A stretch of 64,000 nucleotides of DNA from Paraphaeosphaeria minitans (GCA_015832175.1 WJXW01000001.1:4464001-4528000), one strand, 5' to 3'; counted from the stretch's first letter, positions 44,801 to 55,815 are shown. Numbers and translations: made by a program. The notes: generated by a model not told the origin, from the letters alone.

Positions 44801-45216
44801 TTTTTCAATTGTTTCAAACTTTATGTTACCGTGGCAAGCTTGCTTTTGGGTAGATAGGTAGGTAGATGGTCTAGCTCAGGGCAACGCTGTGCAGGGGGGG
44901 TTGTCCGTGGGCGTCTCGACTTTCCCGCTGTCATGGTTCATCAGTTGTCCGGAGAGCAGAAAATGTGTTCCGAGTCTCAACTGCAAAGCGGGATATATCA
45001 TCTCCTGCAACATTATTTCCTGCAGCACGGGTTGTACCCTTTCTTGCAACATGATCTCCTGCAACACGGGATATACTATTTCCTGCGCTAAACGAGAAAC
45101 TGATTGACAAACCAAAAACCAGAGCGAGAGCCACGTACTGTTGCAGAGAACCTTCTCGGAAGAACAGGACGACCTGTCCGTCACCCGACCCGAACCAACC
45201 CGACCATTATGCGCAA
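41851..45216. other. Repeat-rich intergenic region
   Basis: No supported gene over 3.3 kb. Besides the array at 42722 it has ggca repeats near 42526-42550, a gatgcagc/gatgcact run at 42572-42611, a tagtc run at about 44247-44277 and poly-T blocks at 44769-44815. The C/T-rich stretch at 43900-44200 has no frame with recognisable domains. The first part should hold the promoter of the zinc-finger gene. Confidence 0.5.
42722..42977. repeat. 21-bp then 18-bp minisatellite
   Basis: Six near-perfect 21-bp units (tgcttggtcgtgcctgcctgc) pass into about six 18-bp units (ttggtcatgcctacttgc type). Both unit lengths are multiples of three, so frames stay open and give repetitive Cys/Leu-rich peptides. 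I treat this as non-coding DNA. Confidence 0.92.
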
Positions 45217-46092
45217 CTAACACGCACATCCTTCCTTTGCCCCTTGCGGCGTTGCCCCCAAGTTCACCCGCGCCTCTTCCTGCCTGCCGCCGAGGTTTGT
45301 CTGCCCGCCTACACCTCGCGGGGCCTTGAGGCTCGTCTCGGGGATGGCGTTCGCAATCGCCGTGAAGACCTCTGCAACATTCTGTCCAGTCTTGGCACTC
45401 GTCTCGAAGAACAGCAGGCCCTCCTCGTCCGCGTACGTCTTCGCTGTCTTGGTGGGCACTCTCCTCGCGTCTGTGCCGTCGTCCTCGTTCGTTTCCTCGC
45501 CCTCTGCTGCCGGTGCGGCGTCCGCCTCTTCCGGGCTCTCTTCGCCCGCTGCCGCCGCCAAATCCGACTTGTTACCCACGAGCGAGATCACAATGCCAGG
45601 CGACGCTTGGCGGTGCAGTTCGGCGACCCAGTGCTGGGCTTTTGTGAGGGACGACGGCTTCGTGATATCGTAGACGACCAGTGCGGCCTGCGCGTTGCGA
45701 TAGTACATGGGCGCTAGAGAGGCGAAGCGCTCTTGGCCGGCCGTGTCCCAGATCTCGAACTTGATGGTTCGCGTCGGCAGGTTGCACTTCTGCGTGAGGA
45801 AAGCGGCTCCTATCGTGGGCTCCTTGTTCTCCTGGAAGTCGTTGTTGACGAACCGCATGACCAGCGATGACTTCAAAGTTGTTAGCTACGCGCGAAGCTC
45901 CTGGGAAACGCGGAGCTGGAGCAAAACCTCGAGTGCCCCGTGGTACCCAAGATGCCATGGGCAATCCAAAGGCCAAGATGACTCGAGATTCCGGCCCGGT
46001 GGGTGCTTTCCTACCTTTCCGACAGCTGCCTCTCCCAGCAATACCAGCTTGACGCTGCTGCTGGGCTTCGGTTGTGAAGATGCGTCCGCCAT
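45217..46092 (-). CDS. VPS21: Rab5-family GTPase (Vps21/Ypt5-like)
   Basis: Two exons on the minus strand: 46092-46015 and 45870-45217; intron 144 nt; 243 residues. It controls homotypic fusion and cargo traffic at early endosomes. GTP-binding motifs are complete: GEAAVGKSS (20-28), PTIGAAF of switch I, DTAGQE with the catalytic Gln72, NKSD (126-129) and [24 protein letters not shown] is diagnostic of the Rab5 subfamily. The C-terminus ends GCAC, a C-x-C signal for double geranylgeranylation. A Glu/Ala/Asp-rich insertion of about 30 residues sits between NKSD and ETSAK; fungal Vps21-type proteins often have an insertion in this place. The intron falls inside the P-loop, between GK and SS. Confidence 0.94.
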
Positions 46093-46552
46093 AGCGGGCT
46101 GGGTATCGGTATGCGCGCGAGTAGATGATTCGAATATACGTGGGTACTTTCGTTCGGTGAACGAGGGGTATTCAGGCGTTGTATAATGGGGAGCGTGAGG
46201 GTGTAGGCAGATCAGATAGTTTGATGCCATGACGACCACGGTTGATGGGCTTGGGCTTCAGCACGCGCCACAACGCGCTAAGCCTGATTTGAAACCAACA
46301 AAGCGGAGCTCCCCTTACGTGGAGTCTCCATGCATCAACGTGGACCAATTCAATCCAAATAAACTCCCCGGTCCCCAAGTCTCGAGAGTGCATAGGTTCC
46401 AAGCTCCTTGAGCAAGTTCACCCGCATTTGGCGATGGGTTGATCTACGTACATCTTCATCCAATGTAGTTGGCACACTCAAATTTGTTCGCAAGCCTATT
46501 CAAGTGACCTTTCAAACGAAACTAGATATCAATCATCGACGCTTCTGACTGT
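46093..46552. other. Intergenic
   Basis: Promoter and 5' leader of the Vps21-like gene on the right-to-left strand, and the 3' flank of the MRJP gene. No supported gene. Confidence 0.55.
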
Positions 46553-47824
46553 TCAAATCGCAGGTCCAGCGCCGATCCACACTCTGTACGACCTGAAGGG
46601 TCCCCTCCTCGCATCGACATTGTTATACTGCCGACCGGGACTCAATTCCAACTGGTTCGTGCAAAAGTACAGCCAACCGTCCCAGATCGCCGCACTATCC
46701 GCATGCTGTATCAATGCGTTCATGACCAACGTCTTAACGACATAATCCTTCGCCGGCACCAGTTCTAGCGCATTCAAACTACCAGGCGGAACGCCATTGA
46801 CTGTTGCATTAACGGCAGCCTGCAGCGTATCCATGTAGAAGATCGCGTTGTGCTCGCTCGCACAAATGTACACACGCCCCTTGTCGTCGGCTGTCAGGCC
46901 TGCTTGCTCGGTACCGCACTGTCCTGGGTCTTGTACGTAGGCCAGTAGATCCTCGTCTGAGATTGAGTTGTCAACAATCGCTGCTTGGGAGATGTAATAG
47001 AAGCGGCGAGATGCAAGTACACCCCAATATACGTTCCCCGATGCCAGTGCGATACCATCCGAGCCCGTGGTGATGAAAGATTTCCGTGTCCCGTTCCAGC
47101 TGTATATGAGTTGGCCGTTGTAAACGCCCACATGCCCCTCATCGGCACGCGTGTACGTTGTGTTGAAGAGCCTGCGGTTCGCAGCAGCAGTGGCAAGATT
47201 AATAGATAGGATAGAGCCAGCGTCTGACTCGTCGGTGATAAACGCGTAGCCCCCCTCCCCAAGCGTGTTGTTGATACGCACATCGTTTGCGTTCATGTTG
47301 TCGTAGTACAGTTCCGAGGGAATGATGTACGTCCGTAGTAACTCTCCAGCCAGAGAGAAGCTCATTATCTTAGCTCCGTATTCGAATGCGGACTTTTCAC
47401 CTGGTGGGATGCCGGAGTCGACGACCCAGAGCTGGTTGACGCTATCCAAGACGATGTTTTGTACATTGATGAAGCAAGTGCTGGCATTCTGGCCGGTGGT
47501 GCAGTTTTGAATGGCAGCGGATGGCCACGGCTCCTCTGTGTCGAAAGAAGTACACTTGACAACATTGTCTGGTGTAGGTCCAGAGTTACGAGGGTACGTT
47601 AGGTACAGACCTAGACTTGGATCGATAGCTAGGCCAGTGGGCGCCTTTATCGATTCGTGGACGGGTTCAAGTTCAGAACCGATGATAGTGAAGTCTGTTG
47701 GACAGACCCCGAGGGTGCTGTTGGCACTTTTTGGTATTGGTGCCGGGCAAGTCCTCGGAAATTTCGCACCTACGGTAGGAAGGATAGCAACAATGGCCGA
47801 TAGAATAGCTCGTTCTGACTTCAT
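46553..47824 (-). CDS. Secreted major-royal-jelly/Yellow-type protein
   Basis: Single exon, 423 residues. Signal peptide MKSERAILSAIVAILPTVGA. The rest fits the MRJP/Yellow beta-propeller family: GLAIDPSLGLYLTYPRN, LDSVNQLWVVDSG, YAFITDES, DGIALASGNVYWGVL and GLTADDKGRVYICASEHNAI are the repeated blade segments typical of the fold, and several N-x-S/T sites are present. In fungi the family's role is not established; some members act on lactones or phenolics by analogy with SMP-30-like propellers, but nothing in the sequence fixes a substrate. I use the ATG at 47824 because it places the signal peptide at the start; an in-frame ATG at 47866 adds 14 Cys-rich residues. Confidence 0.88.
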   Translation of the reverse strand: MKSERAILSAIVAILPTVGAKFPRTCPAPIPKSANSTLGVCPTDFTIIGSELEPVHESIKAPTGLAIDPSLGLYLTYPRNSGPTPDNVVKCTSFDTEEPWPSAAIQNCTTGQNASTCFINVQNIVLDSVNQLWVVDSGIPPGEKSAFEYGAKIMSFSLAGELLRTYIIPSELYYDNMNANDVRINNTLGEGGYAFITDESDAGSILSINLATAAANRRLFNTTYTRADEGHVGVYNGQLIYSWNGTRKSFITTGSDGIALASGNVYWGVLASRRFYYISQAAIVDNSISDEDLLAYVQDPGQCGTEQAGLTADDKGRVYICASEHNAIFYMDTLQAAVNATVNGVPPGSLNALELVPAKDYVVKTLVMNALIQHADSAAIWDGWLYFCTNQLELSPGRQYNNVDARRGPFRSYRVWIGAGPAI

Positions 47825-48351
47825 GGTCGGCGCGAGATGTCCACAAGGGCAGCGAGAAACAGTCAATGCTCTTGATGAAAGTGCGGCTGGCCATAGTTAG
47901 AGCCAATTGGAAATCAGCGTGGCATGTATACTTACTAGACAAGAGATATGGGCGTGGCAGGTCATGTTCACAGCAAGGCTCTTGGAGATAGGTGCACGAC
48001 GTTTCCCTTTTTGTATGAACTGACCCCGCAAACATAGTACTGCACGACGTCATTATCAGTCAATATGAGGAAAAAGCGACGCAACTGACGATTCGCATTT
48101 TTCAAGCCAGGAAGCTACGAGCACAAAAGACGCATGCAGAGTACGGGAAAGCATTAAGAATTGAGGTAGGTTGTGCCCTGAAACCACCTGTTGGTAAAGA
48201 ACAACGACGCATCAAAACATGGAAGGAATCGTAGCTTGTTTCCAGAGGGAAATTATAGAAAAATGTCACTTTTATTCACACAACAAAAGAAAATTTGAAG
48301 GAAAAATTGGCTCGATGAGATCTAATTTGCCGCTTCCCTATAATAAATATC
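47825..48351. other. Intergenic between MRJP promoter and the SnoaL-like gene's 3' end
   Basis: No supported gene. Includes the MRJP promoter and the 3' UTR of the SnoaL-like gene. Confidence 0.55.
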
Positions 48352-48883
48352 TTACTTGGCCTGCGCGCCAGTATCCTATGCATCATTAGCACATGACATA
48401 CCCCCTTCATTTCTCTACTTTCAGAACTCACCAGATAGACCTGATAAAATTCCATCTTGACATTGCCCTCCTCCTTGACCAACCTCGCATACGCCGCCCA
48501 ATCCAAACTCGACTCCCCACCAGCCTTCAACCCATACTTGACCGTCCCATGCAACATCACCTCATTCGAGTTCGGACCATAGGGAAATATTTTCATCGGG
48601 TTGTGCACACGGCTGGCTACCTTCTCCCACAGACCTTTGCGGAGTGCGAGGATCTCTGATGGCAAAGGTGAGCGGGTGCTCCGGCGGCTCGTCACGCCGG
48701 CGACTTACCTTCCGAACCCTGTCCTTTTTTAGATGCCATTACGAGAGTCGCATCTTTGGTGAAATATTGCACGTATGCATCATGCGCATCGGGATTATCG
48801 GAGGTTGCGTAGAAGTCTTCGAAGAACTTCTTGAATGCGGGGTCGAAGAGTATCGAGGGGTATTCGGAGGTGTAGGACGACAT
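48352..48883 (-). CDS. SnoaL-like (NTF2-fold) protein
   Basis: Three exons on the minus strand: 48883-48709, 48655-48432 and 48375-48352; introns 53 and 56 nt; 140 residues. The length and pattern match the fungal SnoaL-like family with the NTF2 fold: FEDFYATSDNPDAHDAYVQYFTKDATLVMASKKG at the start, then ILALRKGLWEKVASRVHNPMKIFPYG and MEFYQVYLDT. Family members are small cone-shaped enzymes (cyclases, isomerases, hydratases) or uncharacterised proteins; I cannot assign a reaction. The last exon is only 24 nt including the stop and encodes DTGAQAK. No neighbouring biosynthetic gene suggests a cluster. Confidence 0.85.
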
Positions 48884-49361
48884 TTGTTATTTAGTTTCTG
48901 CGTTTCTGTGAAGGAACGAGATGCTGTATCATGTTATACGAAGAGCATTTATGGATACCTACTTTGACGTAAGTATGTCCGAGGTCCTGCGTCGGGTAGC
49001 GCACTTGCGCCGCATTGGTCCAGCAAGCACTATTGTTTGCTGCGCAAGGGGTGTAGAGGAACTTGGCCCACGCCAAGATGTATAGACTGTCTTCTACGTT
49101 GGAATTTTGACTGCAGTCCGCTTACACGCACTCACTACTTGATAATCTGCTGGGCAGTCAATTAATTTCGTCGTGAGTATGACCCCGTTAGTTTGCAATT
49201 TGGTCGTGGTAGGGTTTGTTGGCTCTGCCCAGCTAGCTCCAGCACAACCCCACACTACAGTGGATATTTTTCTAGTAGACTGTAGAACACGCGTTAGCTG
49301 GTTCAATGTATGCTGATATATAAATGCATCAGAGCACCATAGTTTCATTAATCCACCGGAA
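48884..49361. other. Intergenic
   Basis: Promoter of the SnoaL-like gene and upstream flank of tRNA-Lys. No supported gene. Confidence 0.55.
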
Positions 49362-49467
49362 GCCCGGCTAGCTCAATCGGTAGAGCGTGAGACTCTTAAG
49401 TATTCACGGTCTAATCACTCGATTATATGGTATCTCAAGGTTGTGGGTTCGACCCCCACGTCGGGCT
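49362..49467 (+). tRNA. tRNA-Lys (anticodon CTT) with 33-nt intron
   Basis: Folds as a tRNA: acceptor GCCCGGC with GTCGGGC, D arm GCTC...GAGC, anticodon stem TGAGA with TCTCA, T arm GTGGG-TTCGACC-CCCAC. The anticodon loop reads C-T-C-T-T-A-A when a 33-nt intron (49399-49431) after position 37 is removed, giving anticodon CTT (Lys, AAG). The mature tRNA is 73 nt before CCA. Confidence 0.95.
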
Positions 49468-49862
49468 ACATTTTTGCGCTTCCGCGACTCTCGACCCTCT
49501 AGCTTTTTGTTGCCTTTCACGTACTGGTCGATATGTTTGAACGAAGCATATGGAAGGTACGAACCAGTTGTGGCGCGATGGTGACAAAGAGTGTCGCATC
49601 TCTTCTTGTTGCTTGTATGAGCTGGATAGGTAGGCTGATGGACTGATGGGTAGGATTGTATAGCACAGCGTCCACTGAAACATCGTATGCCTTTCGTCTG
49701 GTAAGTTCGAAGCATAATTGCTGAGGTCGAATGAACATAAAAACATGGGACAGTACAGGCGGTCCAGTCAAATATCTGCAAACATGATTTGGCGCATTTG
49801 GTGACCTGCATGCTCGAGACCTCAGCTTGTCACAGGGGTGGCTCATCGTATTTAGTCAGGGT
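49468..49862. other. Intergenic
   Basis: Between tRNA-Lys and the CorA-type relic. Open frames on both strands but none recognisable. Confidence 0.5.
49471..49475 (+). terminator. Pol III terminator of tRNA-Lys
   Basis: TTTTT starts four bases after the tRNA 3' end. Confidence 0.85.
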
Positions 49863-52336
49863 ATGGGCTCCCTCAGCCTTCCGGCTTCCGCCTTCCTCAA
49901 TCCGCCTTTGCAACTCCCTCAATATACGTCACCAATTCAGAAGAAAGTCCGCCAGACCTTAACTCCACCTCTGCCTGTATACGTACCCCAAACGAGGAAC
50001 GATGTAGAAATCGTCGAGGAGAGTAACGAAAGGGGTGGCAAAAGGACAGAAGATCTGCCTGTTGGCAGCGCAGAATCGGCAGCGGTGGACAAAGCTCTTC
50101 GGGTAGAAACATTCGATGTCGAGAGATATCGCACAAGTCCACCTCGAGCCCGGTTCGGATCCCGTTCCCACGATTATTCTCAAGAAATATCCATGGGGAG
50201 GATCGACTCCGTGGAGAGCATCCGAGCAACATGACCTCGGGACGCAATTACTATGCCGACTATACAAGCAGCTCAACCGATGACACGTTTGATGGGGATG
50301 AAACATCTATGGGTTCCGGTGCTGCAGTAAATGCTTCTAGGAGGCGCACGCGCTCTCGATGCGATTCAAGGAGAGAAGTTGATAGTGCATCATTGTCGTA
50401 CGAAGCTAGCCTAAGCTCCTTCTCTTTGCTGAACGTGCCACAGATACGCAATAGTCACACTTGATAACCGAGAGGAACACATTACATTTCCACTCACTGA
50501 TACATATACCGGACGTGCGTAAGGGAGAACGTCGATTTGTAGGTATCCAACTAAGCTGTCTCTGAGCATCGCTCTTCTTAACATTATTAAGGTCGAACTT
50601 TATCCACGACTTGCAAAAGTACGGGAAGAATCAAGATTAGGCAAGGACGAAGCCCGAATGGAACTCCCACAGACGTTCAGAGTAAAGATTTTGTAGACCT
50701 TCCCATAAATCTGACTGACGAGGATAGCAGGCCGCTTATACTGGCGAGGCCACGAATGCAGTCAAATTGATGTAAGAAACTCGTTTGGTGTAGCCGTCGC
50801 CGTTTCAAGGCTGAAGACTGAACAGACTTATCTTGAACGATGAAGACGCATTTGAGAGACTAATGAGAGACATCCATAGTGACAGTCAGTGGTTCTCTAT
50901 GTACGGCAAACCACTATTGAATCAGATCAAACCTGAGCACTATCATTCACCACCCCGGAAAACACAGCTGTATCCGATACGGAATGACGAGAAACGACAA
51001 ATGGCTCAAGGCGCTATTTGTATCAACCATTGGGTGCATTCACTCCCAGAACATGACAAGGAGACCGATAACAGCAGCGACGACAGTAGCAGTGACCACG
51101 AGTACGATACCGATACGCTTCAACAGCTGGTCATATTTTGGCAGTGCCGATTTTCTCATTTCCAGGACGAGGAAAAATTCGCGCATGAACCCATTCTTGG
51201 GCAAGACCCGTATCAAATAGAAGCTGCCATGGAAGCGGCAACAAGGACACGTACAATGTCGATGTCGAATGTGCATCCCAAGTCATTCACACTACCACCA
51301 CCCACACCGCCACCACGTGCACTACCACCATGTGCACCACCACTCGCAAGATCGGCAGACAAACAGGGAGCTAGACAGGCTTCAGTCGTGCTGGAAAAGG
51401 CAAGAACTCTGCTACGACCCAGAAAAATATTGAGGCGTGGCGTGAGTCTCTTCGTCGGTCGAACATGATTGTTGTCTTCGAGAGATCCGCGGTCAAGCAT
51501 CGCAACAGGAGGCCTATCGTGATCGACGAGCTAAGCACCAACATGTCTTCTGGCAGTCTTCTTGTGAATACAACCACGATGTATACGTCAAACGAGAGTA
51601 TCGAGGATGCAACCGGCATACACTTGATTAAGGAAATGATTGAGGGAATCTTCGACTGCCTGAACGGTGAACACAAGGATTGACTCGTACGTTGCGCAAT
51701 GCGCAAGGCTTGACAGGGAAGTATACCAAAGGCCCGAGAATGAAAGGATAGCCTGCAAGCTTTGGATGTACTCGAAGCGATTCCAGATTGCCAAGAAGAA
51801 GATAAACACGATCGATTACCTGGTGGGTAATATCCGCACTAAATTCATTGATAAAGGCCTTGGAATCAACTTTCTATCCACCTTGACATCGAGACTGAGG
51901 ATCATTGCGGATGACGTGGAGGAGGACTTAAGAAAACCGGTGGTAGAGATGATCGATCTTGTCTACAAATCGATTAGCATCAATGATGCTCGACGGTCGA
52001 TGGAATTCAACGAAAGTCTGTGGCGCCTGAGCTGGGTCACATTTATATTCTTGCCGGTGAATTTTTTGGTTGGATTTTTCGGAATGAATGGGGACCTGTT
52101 CGCTGACGATCCGGCTCTGAAATGGTAGGGCATATCAAGTCTCCACCCATCCTTGCTGACGTTAATAGGTACTTTATCGTTGCATTCCCATTCGTGAGTT
52201 TATCGCATTCAACAATGCCGTGTCAGATATGCTGACCAAAGTCACACAGCTTATATGCATTTTGATAACTTGGTTACTTTTTAAACATTGCATAGGCAAG
52301 TGTCCTTTACGTACGGATATGTTATTAATATCATAG
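49863..52336 (+). pseudogene. Frameshifted relic of a CorA-type Mg2+ transporter
   Basis: The C-terminal part is a clear fungal CorA-like transporter: RENERIACKLWMYSK-type helix, SMEFNESLWRLSWVTF, first membrane helix (FIFLPVNFLVGFF), the GMN signature (FFGMNGDLF) and, after introns 52125-52168 and 52194-52249, the second helix (LICILITWLLF), stop 52334-52336. Upstream the reading needs several frame changes. The disordered N-terminal part breaks at about 50225. LDNREEHITFPLTDTY, read after the intron 50398-50443, meets a TAG at 50638. DRQTNRELDRLQSCWKRQ is in another frame from the preceding exon. A one-base insertion at about 51431 separates YDPEKY from EAWRESLRRSNM. A further +1 shift at about 51680 separates FDCLNGEH from RIDSYVAQC. 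Splice sites are still good. The protein would be truncated long before the membrane part, so it is probably a recent pseudogene or poorly sequenced. Confidence 0.78.
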
Positions 52337-52600
52337 CAGTGTGGCATCTGGGAAAGACTCTGTTGGCCCGAAAAGGCAGGCACAGGTCCAGAAGTCGAAG
52401 CTTGCCCATGCGGTTTCGTGGCCCAACAAGACGGAATGCGTCTCGCAAAGAAATCACTTATACTTGAGAAAACCATAATTATTTCCAAATTAGTACAGAG
52501 GTAAATAACACACGACGACTTAATGCTTGTATTTATGATTCCATTCCAATCCACAAGAGAATTGTTCAGCAACATCGCATGTCCGCCAATATTTTACAGC

Positions 52601-53737
52601 CTATATCTGCTTGAAAACCGCCAAACTATCCAACACCTTCCCACTTGAATCAACCATCAAGTTGCTCCCACACGAACTCCCCAGCCCCGCATTATCAATC
52701 CAGGCCGGCTCCCAGTAGAACAATCCTGTGCCTTTTCCCCCCGGCACCGCAGCCACACGCTTCGCAACCTCCTTCAACCACTTCGTCTGCCCCGCGCTGC
52801 TGAACGGAATGCTCTTCGCGTCACTCGGGAACGCGTAGGCAGGATTGGAACAGCTAATTGGCCAGTTCGTCTCGACGACCATGATTTCTTTGCTCCACTT
52901 TTGGGAGATGGTGTTTAGGGAGGAGGCGAGGGACGATAGGGTTGCGGCCGAATTGTAGAAGGGGTAGTAAGAGATGGCGATCACATCAAAAGCGTCTGTC
53001 CAGAAGCCACCGCCGGAATTGAGGACGGTGTCGTACCTATCTCACATCAGCTCCCTAACCACTCACTTGTGGAGGTTTCAAACCCGGAGGACGCGCACTC
53101 ACCACCACGTCTGCGTATCCGCCTTCCACCCATTATCCAAATGCACCAGAATCTTCGGCTTCGGGTCCATGTTGCTCTCCTTGACCCCGTTACTTGCGCT
53201 CTTCAGCAGCCTCGCCACAGTCTTCGGCCCATCGCTGTTCGACAGCCGCCCCGAGTTCCACAGCAAGCCGGGCGTGATCTCGTTCCCGATGCTCACCAGC
53301 GCAACATTGATCTCGGCCGTCGCAAACGCATTCAGCACATCGTTCGTGTACTTCCACACCTGGGTGACCAGCGCATCCGTCGACAGGCTCGCCCACGCCG
53401 CGGGCTTGCTTTGATGTGCGGGATCCGCCCACGTGTCGCTGTAATGAAAATCCAAATAGATCTGCAACCCCGCGGCTTGCGCGCGCCTCGCAAGCTTGAG
53501 GTTGTAGTCTAGGTTGTAGGTGCCGTCGGAGGGGTTCACCCAGATGCGCTGGCGGACGGTGTTAACGCCTGAGGCTTTGAGGATGGTTTCGAGGGGCTGG
53601 GTTTGGCCTGCGGTATTTTTGTAGGTGCGGCCGGCTTTTTCTGAAACCAGGAGGGAGGACCAGTCTACGCCTTTGTAGGAGAGGGCGGCGAGGCTGGGGA
53701 GGGCGAAGAGGATGGAGAGGAGGAAGGGGAGACGCAT
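52601..53737 (-). CDS. Arabinogalactan endo-beta-1,4-galactanase (GH53)
   Basis: Two exons on the minus strand: 53737-53103 and 53036-52601; intron 66 nt; 356 residues. Signal peptide MRLPFLLSILFALPSLAA. The enzyme is secreted and cuts beta-1,4-galactan side chains of pectin (type I arabinogalactan). GH53 features: KGVDWSSLL and ASGVNTVRQRIWVNP at the start, LDFHYSDTWADP, the acid/base Glu153 in SIGNEI and the nucleophile Glu267 in VVETNWP, and near the end GTGLFYWEPAWI. The length is usual for fungal GH53. The intron splits a Trp codon before YDTVLNSGGGFW. It faces the CorA relic tail to tail. Plant cell-wall breakdown is the expected role. Confidence 0.95.
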
Positions 53738-54329
53738 GGTGGTCGCAGTCTTTCACGGCAGCTGTGTGGGGTGCAGACGGCGATTTCGACACCCCATTTC
53801 GCACATGCTATATAGATTCTGTTTCACGACCCCTACCATTCTGCGTCGAGGTCTGTGTCCGTTGATGTTGTTTAGCAGAAAAACAGATCGTCGAAACGGG
53901 AAGTGGAAATTCTTGCGCCAATAAGCTCCTGTTTCACGACGTGCCGGTGTCACGGGCATGTCAGGTAGATTGCCGACAGGACAAAACGGGCACCATAGCG
54001 TGGTCCGGGGAAATATTCTCGCCTGATGAACGATCCTGTATTGGGCTCGTTAATAACATCACTTGATGGCGCGGCGCCAGCTCCGGAATATTGAGTGTTC
54101 AGATCCGGGACTTGAACGGATTAATATGAGTTTTACATGCTTCGGGAAAGCAATCCGTCATCGATATTACTCATTAGGACACTTGTGCTATATAGGCGTA
54201 GTCGGCAATTATAGCAATGTGATATTGGAGTTATGACGCTAAGACGGTGAATTGGCTGGGTGAGGATACATGGCTATAGTACAACAGCTGGTGATGCAGA
54301 AAGATCAAAAAAATGCAAGGCCTGTGCAC
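53738..54329. other. GH53 promoter and SDH5 3' flank
   Basis: No supported gene apart from the TATA candidate listed. Confidence 0.55.
53809..53815 (-). promoter_or_regulatory. TATA-box candidate of the GH53 gene
   Basis: CTATATAG on the minus strand lies about 70-78 bp before the ATG at 53737, in a suitable position for a TATA box. Confidence 0.4.
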
Positions 54330-55417
54330 CTACTTGTCGAAATGTCGAATCTTGGGCATCATTCCCAGTCCGCCGGTTCCCTTGGTCCCCTGTCCCAGAT
54401 CCTTCCCACCAACCTTCGACCCCCCTTCCTGGGCGCCACCAGCACTCCTGCTTTTAACATGGTTTCTTAGCATAGTGAGAATCTCGCTGTCCTTCCACCT
54501 CGCTGGCACAGGCCGATAAGCAGGCTTGAAAGTGCCGACCGTCTGCGCCCACTCACCCTTCGCAGGCGCCCTCTTCTGCTGGTCTTGCTCCTGGCCCTTT
54601 GCGTTCTCGGTCGCCAAATCTCCTGACTGCCCCTCAGCCGTCTCCATGGATGTCGGGGAGGGTTCTTGCGTCGCCCAGTAGTAAATGTCCCAGTCGTTTT
54701 CGTCGAGAAAAAGATCGAATTGTTCCAGCTGCGAAAGCGTCATGGTGGCGAGATTTGCGTCGGCGAAGGTGGACATGAGAAGCTCACTTTCGAGGGTTCC
54801 CCTCTTGCGGCACTGATCTGGTAATTGTTAGTAACGTTGAAATGTCGCATATCCACAAAAAACGTCTTGATCCCCGGCGGCATTCAGTAAAGAAAGGGAG
54901 GCGACAAGCGTGCTGTGGACGGGATAGGAAACGGACATAATAACCTCGCCCGCGTGGTGTTCTCGTCCTCGCCCGTTCGCCTCAGTGGCTCCACCTTGAA
55001 GGTTGCGCCTTCCATTTCTCCTACACCGAGCTCATTTGTTCCCTTCAGGTCCTTGTTCGACCCGCTGACGTCTTTGCTCTTGCTGCCTTGCGTGCCGCCA
55101 GTCATGCGCTCGGTGTTCTCAGGTACTGCGTCTTTCGGCGCAAAGCCTGGGTCCACGGAAGTAATCAGCTCGGGGGGCGACGCGTTCTTGCCTACGCTAG
55201 GCATCTCGTTCGCGATAGACGAGGTGGTGTTGGTCATGTGAGGATTGAGTGGCCTGGATGTCTGGATCCTGCGATACTCGTCGGCTGTGTCATTTGCGCG
55301 CTTGTTCAGCGCTTCGAACTCGTTGCATCGTGCGGCGTAGACGGAGAAGGATCGCACTGGCTGGCTGAGCGACAAAATAGCTCTCGAGGAGCGGATGGCA
55401 AGACGTGCGTGTGCCAT
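54330..55417 (-). CDS. SDH5: Succinate dehydrogenase assembly factor 2 (SDHAF2/Sdh5), mitochondrial
   Basis: Two exons on the minus strand: 55417-54937 and 54817-54330; intron 119 nt with donor GTCCGT; 322 residues. It helps FAD attach covalently to the succinate dehydrogenase flavoprotein subunit in the mitochondrial matrix. The N-terminus ([17 protein letters not shown]) is basic and Ser-rich, as in a matrix-targeting peptide. The conserved core spans the intron: [19 protein letters not shown] joins to [21 protein letters not shown] and the hallmark [13 protein letters not shown]. The protein is longer than animal SDHAF2, with extra Ser/Thr-rich sequence before the core and a Gly-rich tail. 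Confidence 0.93.
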
Positions 55418-55815
55418 TTTCTGTATTGCACTGTTACAGATGCTGCGTCAATTGGCGATGGATACGGACTGGAGACGATGAGAGTGCACGTTGACGACGG
55501 CAAAAATGGTTGATGTCATGGCTTGGCGAATTAGTAACCTTAAGATCAGCTGGAAAAATGATAGACTCTAAAGATCGATCGCACGCACACGTGTGGGGAA
55601 ACTATCTTGAAAGTCGAGATGATTGCATTGAAGACGATGCAATTCATGCTATTAACATTACTATACTACAATACATACAGCGAACCGGTCCCCATGCCCA
55701 CGATGCTTTCGCTGCACTGCGTTTCCTGGGCGAACTCCGCTCATGATGCACCATATCCTTTCCCTTGACACTCCTCTAAATGCTGAAAAGTCCAGTAATG
55801 CCGAAATGTCCGTTG
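55418..55815. other. Intergenic
   Basis: Promoter of the SDH5 gene and 3' flank of the Prp24-like gene. No supported gene. Confidence 0.55.

Noticed and set aside
50638..50640. TAG in the CorA relic as proof by itself of a pseudogene
   Set aside because: The splice acceptor just before it is uncertain, so this stop alone could be an exon-choice artefact; the pseudogene call rests on the later frameshifts.
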